DNA from: an uncultured Lachnoanaerobaculum sp.
GTDB lineage: Bacteria; Bacillota; Clostridia; Lachnospirales; Lachnospiraceae
Length of the DNA stretch: 59,706 bases
Assembly: GCA_946999385.1 (NCBI GenBank)
Contig: CAMQCZ010000011.1
Span: forward strand, 1-59,706
Reading direction: 5' to 3'
In this document: one piece after another, positions 54,833 to 59,706 of the stretch
How positions within the stretch are numbered: position 1 is the stretch's first letter
Layout: each line of letters begins with the position of its first letter
The notes under the pieces: generated by a model
What the model saw: only the letters and a program-made list of their open reading frames with translations
Told to the model about the DNA's origin: nothing
Database searches by the model: none
Made by a program: the position numbers and the translations under genes

Positions 54833-55272
54833 TGGGAGCAGGATTTCATGGTGGATTTGGTGGTACTCACGGAGATAGTGAAAAACACAAAGATTACATT
54901 GAAAATACGTTGCCTAAGACATCTCCAATTAAGATACCTCCTTCTGCCACTGTTAGGGAGGAACAGAAAAATGGATATGACCAAGTAAAATACACTTGGA
55001 AAAAAGGAGACTACTCTTACACGAGTCGTTGGCATACTCGAACACCAAATGCTCCAAAAGAGCAAGGCGATAGTTGGGTTGTTCAGCGTGATCAAGCGGG
55101 TATTGGATATGGTAAAAACGCTCGACCTGCTAAACACGAGATACTTGTTGGAAAAAACAAGTGGGTGTCAAAAAAAGAATGGCAGGCGGCTATAAGAGCA
55201 AGAAAAAATGGTACTGCGACAAATGAGCAAAAGGAGATGTTAGATAATGGACATTGGAAACCTAAAAAATAA
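54832..55272 (+). CDS. Candidate polymorphic toxin cartridge (MGAGFHGGFG-type start)
   Basis: A 146-aa basic protein. The glycine-rich start MGAGFHGGFGGTHG is a lead sequence I recall from Clostridia mobile elements, where it precedes varied C-terminal domains (from memory). The C-terminal part, about 50-146, has SYTSRWHTRTPNAPKEQGDS, GIGYGKNARPAKHEILVGK and EMLDNGHW. Invariant-looking His, Arg and Trp residues of this sort are typical of toxin nuclease domains at the ends of LXG or CDI proteins. No signal or transport domain is present, so it may be a stand-alone cartridge. The next gene overlaps it by 26 bp and is acidic, as immunity genes are. Confidence 0.5.
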   Translation: MGAGFHGGFGGTHGDSEKHKDYIENTLPKTSPIKIPPSATVREEQKNGYDQVKYTWKKGDYSYTSRWHTRTPNAPKEQGDSWVVQRDQAGIGYGKNARPAKHEILVGKNKWVSKKEWQAAIRARKNGTATNEQKEMLDNGHWKPKK

Positions 55273-55621
55273 TTATACTTTTTATGAAGGATATGAGGAT
55301 GAAAATGAAATTGTTCTGTATATCGAAACAGACGAAGCTATTCACATTTGGGAAGGTTACTTTGATGATATTTTTGATACTCCGTCTCTTGAAGGTAAAG
55401 GGTGGACAGGTTTTACACGAGACTATCATCAATTAGAAGGTATTTTTTCTGAGAATGGTGGTGTTTATGAAATCAATCCAGCGGAGTATTTCAAAGATTT
55501 GATGCTTTATAAAGAAAAAGCTTTCGATTTTGATGAAACAAAAGATGTATTTAATCTTATCGTATCTTTACTTGAAAAAGCAATAAAGAAAGGTGTGAAT
55601 GTAAAAGCGGAAAGGATATAG
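55247..55621 (+). CDS. Candidate immunity protein
   Basis: A 124-aa strongly acidic protein (many D/E, with IWEGYFDDIFDTPSLEG and KGWTGFTRDYHQLEG) of mixed alpha/beta pattern, without signal or membrane segment. AAGGAG lies 11 bp before the ATG, inside the upstream gene. Tight overlap with a basic toxin-like gene, opposite charge and small size are the usual traits of immunity partners. I do not recognise a named immunity family. Confidence 0.5.
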   Translation: MDIGNLKNNYTFYEGYEDENEIVLYIETDEAIHIWEGYFDDIFDTPSLEGKGWTGFTRDYHQLEGIFSENGGVYEINPAEYFKDLMLYKEKAFDFDETKDVFNLIVSLLEKAIKKGVNVKAERI

Positions 55622-55630
55622 TTTGATACT

Positions 55631-55660
55631 GAGGTGTTTACAAATTGCGACACCTCTTTT
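55631..55660 (+). terminator. Terminator after the toxin/immunity-like pair
   Basis: GAGGTG (55631-55636) and CACCTC (55651-55656) pair, followed by TTTTCTTTT. Confidence 0.7.
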
Positions 55661-55678
55661 CTTTTGCGAAAAACCTAC

Positions 55679-55706
55679 TTGAAAATTTTTTCGTATCAGG
55701 TACAAT
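55679..55706 (+). promoter_or_regulatory. Promoter of the lexA-like gene
   Basis: TTGAAA (55679-55684), a 16-bp spacer and TACAAT (55701-55706). No convincing LexA box (GAAC-N4-GTTC type) is seen around it. Confidence 0.5.
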
Positions 55707-55757
55707 AAAATTATCGAAAGCAAACTGCTCTGATAGAAAAGAGAGCGAGGTGCAGGT

Positions 55758-56156
55758 ATGAGGAGCAAGAGTCCTGAACTTATGAGTGAGATAAAAAAGT
55801 ATATCGAGGATTATTACCTGCAAAACAGACAATCCCAATCGACTACAAAGATTGCTGAAGCAGTTGGAATTGCCGGAGGTACAGCATATAAATATTTGGT
55901 AGAGATGGCTGTGAAGAATATGATTGAGTACTATAGGCAGGAGATTCGTACCAATGTGATCCGTAAGTACAGTGGAGAACAGACACAGACACCGATTGTA
56001 GGTTCTATTCCTTGTGGTAGTCCTCAGTACGAGGAGGAAAAAGTTGATTTTGATACATTCAGCAAGTCTGATTTTTCAATTTTTAAAATAGCTAAGAAAA
56101 ATATAAATTTGAAGTTGTGGAGGCTTATAAAATGGGATTTTGGATATTTATGTTAA
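55758..56156 (+). pseudogene. Truncated LexA-like repressor fused to the lysS-type repeat
   Basis: The first 95 residues are a LexA N-terminal DNA-binding domain (ELMSEIKKYIEDYYLQN, GIAGGTAYKYLVEMAV) and the start of the cleavage region (IVGSIPCGSPQYEEE). In place of the catalytic peptidase half, the frame enters VDFDTFSKSDF, identical to LysRS residues 536-546, then meaningless AT-rich sequence to a stop. The repressor therefore lost its dimerisation and self-cleavage domain at the right island boundary. The N-terminal domain alone would bind DNA poorly. Confidence 0.85.
56049..56074 (+). repeat. Right boundary repeat
   Basis: TTTGATACATTCAGCAAGTC is followed by T and GATTT: 25 of 26 bases match the copy at 36271-36296, in the same reading frame. 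What follows is AT-rich and does not continue as lysS. Confidence 0.75.
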
Positions 56157-56509
56157 TAGTAGTTCTGCTTATACCTATAACAATGATCGTATTTGGACGA
56201 CTATTTTCAAAGTCTGCACCGAAGAAAATCAATTACACATTCGGATATCGAACAAAAAGATCCATGATGAATGATGAAACATGGAGATTTGCTAATACGT
56301 ATATTGGTAAATTATGGTATCTTTGTGGAATAATCTTATTACCTCTCTCTGTTGTAGCAATGGTATTTGTATTTGGTAAAGGAAGAGATACAGTTGGAAC
56401 TTTTGGAGGAATTCTTACACTTGTGCAGATGATACCTTTAATTGGAAATATTATTCCAACAGAAAAAGCGTTAAAGAGAAATTTTGATGAATATGGGAGA
56501 AAGATATAA
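56132..56509 (+). CDS. SdpI/YhfL-family membrane protein
   Basis: I chose ATG 56132, 8 bp after GGAGG. The 125-aa protein has three membrane segments (about 2-22, 55-77, 85-105). The sequence PKKINYTFGYRTKRSMMNDETWRFAN (cited in part; key motif YGYRT-x-SMMNDETW) is the signature of the SdpI-like domain, related to the immunity protein against SdpC in Bacillus. In mobile elements such proteins are common and of uncertain role. Confidence 0.82.
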   Translation: MGFWIFMLIVVLLIPITMIVFGRLFSKSAPKKINYTFGYRTKRSMMNDETWRFANTYIGKLWYLCGIILLPLSVVAMVFVFGKGRDTVGTFGGILTLVQMIPLIGNIIPTEKALKRNFDEYGRKI

Positions 56510-56528
56510 ATCCCGCTTTGTGTTATTA

Positions 56529-56574
56529 CCCTTTGAGAGAGGAGAAAATCCATTTCTTAAAGGGCTTTTTATTT
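56529..56574 (+). terminator. Terminator within a repeat shared with 37658
   Basis: CCCTTTGAG pairs imperfectly with CTTAAAGGG (56556-56564), followed by CTTTTT. The first 23 bases are identical to 37658-37680, and similarity runs for about 100 bp. Confidence 0.75.
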
Positions 56575-56753
56575 TTATACATATATTCGCAAATTAGAAG
56601 ATAAACTCAAAAATTAATATACTTTAAGGCAGGTTACCATTATAATAATACTCATGTGGAAGGATTTTATAATACTTTCGAAAGCAATTTTTATAACGTA
56701 GCTTAATTTTCAAATATCGCTTGCTTTTTAAAGAGAATAAAGGAGAAATGACT

Positions 56754-57340
56754 ATGGCAATACCCAATATTGATGAATTGAATATCAAAGCAGCAATAAA
56801 ATATATTGATGAGCATGGCATACCGAATAATAACAAAAATACACAGTATGTTCTGCTAACGGAAGAAGGAAAGCAATATCCATCTAAATATGTAATCGCA
56901 GTTGCAAATCATCTTGCAAACGGAGTAGATATTATAACTGATGGATATAATGCAGTAGAAGTAAAAAATTATTTCGAGGCAAGAGGTTATAATATTGAAT
57001 ACAAGCAAGAAAAGCTTGAATTGACAATTTTGGCTGAGAGCGTGGTATCTACAGATACCGGGTTTACTATGGATAACTTGTACTTTGGGGACAATTATAG
57101 ACCTATAGATACATATTTTATAAAAGCAGATGGAAAAATTATACGAAGAAAATATAACAAAGGCGAACGGAGAAATACTAATCAGATATTGCCTAGACTG
57201 GCATTTCAGATAATGGATTATGTATGTAATGAAGTTGAACAAGCTGGATTTCTTACATTTTGTAGATGAAGCAATTGAATATACAAATGAACTTGATTTT
57301 TTATCATTATTTAAGAATGACATAGCTAATAAGCTTTAAT
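56754..57340 (+). pseudogene. Frameshifted protein with ScoMcrA/HNH-type N-terminal domain
   Basis: ATG 56754 follows AAGGAGAAATGACT. The first 85 residues (IKAAIKYIDEHGIPNNNKNT, YPSKYVIAVANHLANG, YNAVEVKNYFEARGYNI) look like the domain that precedes nuclease or McrA-like modules in modification-dependent restriction enzymes. At the T-run 57258-57261 the frame exits to TGA at 57269. Removing one T restores a frame reading VDEAIEYTNELDFLSLF to TAA 57340, a plausible original end of about 195 aa. No catalytic module is visible. Family assignment is tentative. Confidence 0.55.
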
Positions 57341-57380
57341 TTAGGGTTACACAAATAAAGGTGAAGGATGGATTAAGAAT

Positions 57381-57449
57381 ATGAAAAAAGCAGTTTATAA
57401 TAATGTTGATAAGAAAAAGAGCTTTAGTATTATGGATTTATTTAAGTAA
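57381..57449 (+). pseudogene. 22-codon relic frame
   Basis: ATG 57381 opens MKKAVYNNVDKKKSFSIMDL and stops at TAA 57447. The same frame continues past it (SAGELDHEQVVKFLK) to another TAA, and later as MLEDYSSLHNMYLGENIEV from 57519. The 374-bp stretch 57341-57714 therefore looks like one small gene destroyed by several stop codons. I do not recognise the family. Confidence 0.3.
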
Positions 57450-57653
57450 TCAGCAGGAGAATTAGATCATGAACAAGTAGTAAAATTTTTAAAATAAGCA
57501 TAGACATACAGGCATATGCTTGAGGATTATTCATCTTTACATAATATGTACTTAGGAGAGAATATAGAGGTATTCTATTTAAAAAGTACGACAGTTACAT
57601 TATTATCATTTACACATAAATTGAAAGTGATAAAGTTTTAAGGAGAATATAAA

Positions 57654-57710
57654 ATGAAAAAAAGCAAGAAGATAAATTTAAAAACTATAAAATTGTACGA
57701 CTTATGGTGA
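57654..57710 (+). CDS. Candidate 18-aa leader peptide
   Basis: MKKSKKINLKTIKLYDLW is preceded by TTTTAAGGAGAATATAAA, a strong ribosome site, and ends 4 bp before the DUF4186 gene. It could be a coupled leader peptide or a relic. Confidence 0.3.
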   Translation: MKKSKKINLKTIKLYDLW

Positions 57711-57714
57711 TGAT

Positions 57715-58095
57715 ATGACTAAGGATGAATGGTATAGACAGTTATTTGAGCGGCTGGATAATTCCAAGTTCCGAAGCAGTTTTCAATTGAAACAGAAAGA
57801 TATTGATTACATAAATGAAAAAGGAGTAGATACAATTAGACAACACGCTGCGGACTTTATTGCAAAGAGAGAAGCTCCTGCATATATAGCAAATGATGGT
57901 AAACAGACACCGATGAAAGGCCATCCTGTATTTATTGCCCAACACGCAACAGCAACATGCTGTAGGGAGTGCATCAGAAAATGGCATAAAATACAAGCAG
58001 GAAAGAAATTAAGTCAGGTGCAACAGGATTATCTTGTGGATGTAATTATGACATGGATAAAAAAAGAAATGGATAAATATGAATATAAAATATGA
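57715..58095 (+). CDS. DUF4186 family protein
   Basis: A 126-aa soluble protein with the DUF4186 pattern: SKFRSSFQLKQKDIDYINEKG (cited in part), TIRQHAADFIAKREAPAYI, GHPVFIAQHATATCCRECI and a WHKI tail. The paired cysteines and histidines suggest a metal site. Function is unknown. It overlaps the next gene by 4 bp. Confidence 0.88.
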   Translation: MTKDEWYRQLFERLDNSKFRSSFQLKQKDIDYINEKGVDTIRQHAADFIAKREAPAYIANDGKQTPMKGHPVFIAQHATATCCRECIRKWHKIQAGKKLSQVQQDYLVDVIMTWIKKEMDKYEYKI

Positions 58096-58493
58096 GTTTG
58101 AAAAATATATTAATTATTGTGGATGACATTGATGAATCAATTAATGTCTATGAAAATTCAGGAATGCAAACTTATAAAAAAGTTTTTGAAAATCCTACAA
58201 TTACAGTAAAAGAAGAAGGTAAAAATCAAAATCAAGTTATCCATAAAAATATTGTTTTTGCAGATAAGATAGAGGTTTTGATAAAAGTTGAAGATAATCA
58301 GATAAAAAGAGAAGTAAAAATAATAAAGCCAAGAGATTTTGTTAGCGGTTATCAATGGTTTAATGTAGCTGTAAAAGGTGATGATAGACAAAATGAATAT
58401 GAAAACACTCTAGGCTATATAATATCTTATGATAATGATGAAAAGTCTCAAAGCTCCTTAGCTGATATATTTAAGAAAATAAAAAACAAGTAA
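58092..58493 (+). CDS. Hypothetical protein, possibly the 0-frame part of a frameshifted gene
   Basis: A 133-aa protein that begins like a vicinal-oxygen-chelate/glyoxalase fold (MSLKNILIIVDDIDESINVYE) but diverges afterwards; the rest (IKPRDFVSGYQWFNVAVKG, LGYIISYDNDEKSQSSL) I do not recognise. Codon use is AT-rich like the chromosome. Just before its TAA, codons ATA-AAA-AAC present the slippery heptamer A AAA AAC (58481-58487). The -1 frame then stays open for 72 codons to 58705. It overlaps DUF4186 by 4 bp. Confidence 0.6.
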   Translation: MSLKNILIIVDDIDESINVYENSGMQTYKKVFENPTITVKEEGKNQNQVIHKNIVFADKIEVLIKVEDNQIKREVKIIKPRDFVSGYQWFNVAVKGDDRQNEYENTLGYIISYDNDEKSQSSLADIFKKIKNK

Positions 58494-58705
58494 AAAATGT
58501 CATAAAAGAAATAGAAAAAATATATCCTTTATTTTCTGAAGATTATAATATTGAAAAAGAAGAAAGTGAAAAAACAATCATCAGTATAGAAAGATTATTT
58601 AATTTTATGTTAAAAAAAATGCACAATATATCAGAACAATATAATCAAAAAGATTTGTTTGAGGATTTATTGAAAAATATAAGAAATGAATTAGAAAAAT
58701 ATTAG
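58481..58705 (+). other. -1 frame continuation after A AAA AAC
   Basis: From the C at 58487 the -1 frame encodes 72 helical, charged residues (VKNVIKEIEKIYPLFSED, TIISIERLFNFMLKKM) to TAG 58703-58705. It has no credible start of its own. It is either joined to the upstream protein by -1 ribosomal slippage, or was cut off by loss of one A from the run. The product would be about 203 aa. Confidence 0.6.
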
Positions 58706-58717
58706 GGTGGAGGAAGA

Positions 58718-59035
58718 ATGACAATTTTTTTAACAATAAGATTAAATTTAGAATTAAAAAACTCTTTTTATCAACTATGTAAAGAAAAAAAAATTCCGGT
58801 TATAGAAGCTGTTAGATTATTTTCTTTAGAACTGGAAAAAAAGAAAGAATTGCCCTTTTTTATGAATAAAAAAAGTAATTTTTCACATGAAAACCTTGTT
58901 AGAATTAGTATTAAAGCTAGTGAAAAAACTAAAATGATTTTATCTAATATAAGTAAAGAATATGGTGTTAATACAAATATTACAATTAGAAAATTCATGG
59001 AATATTGTGTTACATATAAAAAATTCCCATTTTAA
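58718..59035 (+). CDS. Protein with two RelB/DinJ-like ribbon-helix-helix repeats
   Basis: A 105-aa protein with GGTGGAGGAAGA before the ATG. Residues 6-48 (RLNLELKNSFYQLCKEKKIP, then a helix ending KKELPF) and 62-105 (RISIKASEKTKMILSNISKE, then a helix ending KKFPF) have the same plan: beta strand, two helices and a final hydrophobic-PF. That matches two fused RHH units of the RelB/DinJ type, which normally dimerise. No toxin gene follows. It could be a single-chain DNA-binding antitoxin or regulator. Confidence 0.6.
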   Translation: MTIFLTIRLNLELKNSFYQLCKEKKIPVIEAVRLFSLELEKKKELPFFMNKKSNFSHENLVRISIKASEKTKMILSNISKEYGVNTNITIRKFMEYCVTYKKFPF

Positions 59036-59037
59036 AT

Positions 59038-59077
59038 AAAAAGCCTATATAGAACTTTTGTTCTATATAGGCTTTTT
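59038..59077 (+). terminator. Strong terminator after the RHH-like gene
   Basis: AAAAAGCCTATATAGAAC and its perfect reverse complement (59060-59077) enclose the loop TTTT. The T-run is within the right arm. The arms are 18 bp long. Confidence 0.85.
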
Positions 59078-59111
59078 ATAATATGGTTTTTATTTAAATA
59101 AATTTAATATT

Positions 59112-59237
59112 ACCGCTCACGGTGAGCGATGAATAGATTATAAGTACTAATAAAATCATATCAAGTATCTTCTGATAGGTACTAACAAAATCAAGTCTAA
59201 TTCAAGTCGAATATATTATATAGCCACCGCTCACGGT
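59112..59237. repeat. Repeat-rich intergenic region with CG-rich palindromes
   Basis: ACCGCTCACGGT occurs at 59112-59123 and 59226-59237. The first copy lies in the perfect palindrome CGCTCAC-G-GTGAGCG (59114-59128). Between them TACTAAT/CAAAATCA occurs twice (near 59144 and 59179) and TCAAGT several times. GC-rich palindromes are conspicuous in this AT background. The 363-bp gap 59036-59398 holds no gene besides these repeats. Confidence 0.6.
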
Positions 59238-59322
59238 TAGCAATAGATTTGGAGCAGTTCCAAGTGGGACAAGGAAAAAAACAAGGACTATCTCAATAAA
59301 TACTAACGCAAGCACAAGTATA

Positions 59323-59363
59323 AAATAGGCTAAAGTGACTTATCAGCCTATTTATGATATAAT
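59323..59363 (+). promoter_or_regulatory. Promoter with overlapping inverted repeat before a small XRE gene
   Basis: AAATAGGCT (59323-59331) and AGCCTATTT (59345-59353) form an inverted repeat that overlaps a promoter GTGACT (59335-59340), 17 bp, TATAAT (59358-59363). This is a likely operator for the XRE protein encoded 36 bp downstream. Confidence 0.55.
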
Positions 59364-59398
59364 ATATCTTAACAATAAAACGGATAAGGGGTAATAAT

Positions 59399-59611
59399 AT
59401 GGCAATTTCTTATAAACCATTATGGCACTTATTGGTAGAAAGAGAAATGAACAAAGAAGACTTAAAAAGAGCTGCAAACATAACAAGCAACATAGTTTCA
59501 AGAATGAGCAAAAATTCTTATGTGAACTTAGAGTCATTAGAAAAGATTTGCCTGGCATTGGATTGCAGAATTGAAGATGTTATAGAAATTCATAGAAACG
59601 ACGTGGAATAA
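59399..59611 (+). CDS. Small XRE/YozG-type regulator
   Basis: A 70-aa compact helix-turn-helix protein (MNKEDLKRAANITSNIVSRM, then VNLESLEKICLALDCRIEDV). AAGGGG lies before the ATG. It has the same layout as the regulator in front of hsdM (39344), and both carry KxDLxRAAxIT and LExLxxICxxxxCxIxD patterns. By analogy it may control a modification system that begins beyond the window. An inverted repeat over its own promoter suggests autoregulation. Confidence 0.85.
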   Translation: MAISYKPLWHLLVEREMNKEDLKRAANITSNIVSRMSKNSYVNLESLEKICLALDCRIEDVIEIHRNDVE

Positions 59612-59706
59612 AATTGGGCAATCTATCTCAAATCAGAAGAGCTGAAATGCCTGAATATCTTAGTAGAGAAAAGGGTAAAATTTAATTAGATAAATAGTAA
59701 GTAAAT
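59612..59706 (+). other. Window end: short open stretch without a recognised gene
   Basis: After the XRE stop, a frame reads LGNLSQIRRAEMPEYLSREK and stops at a TAA near 59684. There is no start codon with a ribosome site. It may be a relic of a gene formerly linked to the XRE regulator. Confidence 0.3.

Larger units (their letters stand above)
36271..56074. mobile_element. Genomic island with type I restriction-modification core, bounded by direct repeats
   Basis: About 19.8 kb of visibly higher-GC DNA lies between two copies of TTTGATACATTCAGCAAGTC (36271-36290 in lysS, 56049-56068 in a truncated lexA-like gene). Both copies continue with one mismatch and GATTT. Cargo: a methyltransferase, XRE regulators, hsdM-hsdS-integrase-hsdS-hsdR, Mrr, a Y-family polymerase with YolD, WYL, and a toxin-like cluster. 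No conjugation genes, phage structural genes or dedicated excisionase are present. It may be a defence island brought in by a lost ICE or by homologous recombination with a donor chromosome. The boundaries are inferred. Confidence 0.65.

Noticed and set aside
36271..56074. The island as a conjugative element or prophage
   Set aside because: No relaxase, coupling protein, secretion ATPase, terminase, portal or capsid gene is present in the interval.
1..59706. tRNA, rRNA or CRISPR loci
   Set aside because: No cloverleaf with a TTC-loop sequence, no rRNA-like conserved blocks and no regularly spaced repeats were seen by eye. A covariance-model search would be decisive.

Overview
The window comes from a very AT-rich member of the Clostridia, most likely a Lachnospirales relative. 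This is inferred from the low GC, the strong AGGAGG-type ribosome binding sites, and Clostridia-typical gene orders: nusB-xseA-xseB-ispA-dxs-tlyA-nadK-argR-recN, rpsF-ssb-rpsR, and DUF4364 and YitT genes. No rRNA, tRNA or CRISPR array was seen.

Layout. Positions 1-4408 (minus) hold the 5' part of a giant secreted surface protein. From 4667 to about 36.6 kb the DNA is chromosomal: two cysteine desulfurases flanking the tRNA thiolase mnmA; a long operon (8340-20092) for exonuclease VII, isoprenoid synthesis, rRNA methylation, NAD kinase, ArgR, RecN and glycogen synthase; small membrane proteins; a Tro/Mnt-type metal ABC operon with its own DtxR-family repressor; leuA; the rpsF-ssb-rpsR operon; YitT; a phosphoglycerate mutase; a polysaccharide deacetylase-like protein; rpmF (too short for routine ORF calling); greA and lysS.

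At the 3' end of lysS the base composition and codon use change abruptly. A 20-bp sequence inside lysS (36271-36290) recurs at 56049-56068, in the same reading frame, inside a truncated lexA-like gene. The roughly 19.8 kb between them is a higher-GC genomic island. Its core is a type I restriction-modification system (small XRE regulator, HsdM, HsdS, tyrosine recombinase, a second HsdS half, an inverted silent HsdS half, zinc-ribbon proteins, HsdR), followed by an Mrr-like endonuclease, a Y-family polymerase with YolD, a WYL regulator, a broken DUF1016 nuclease gene and a DUF4417/toxin-like/immunity-like cluster. Four copies of one short repeat flank the second target-recognition modules of hsdS in opposing orientation. 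Inverting 43831-44527 would join the second and third HsdS pieces in frame, so the system is predicted to shuffle two first-half and two second-half specificity modules.

Beyond 56 kb lies a second, decayed accessory stretch: an SdpI-like gene, a frameshifted restriction-type N-terminal fragment, small relics, DUF4186, a gene pair that could be joined by -1 frameshifting at an A AAA AAC site, a protein with two ribbon-helix-helix-like repeats, a repeat-rich intergenic region and a second small XRE regulator. Several island genes carry in-frame stops or one-base indels, which suggests ongoing decay outside the restriction core.
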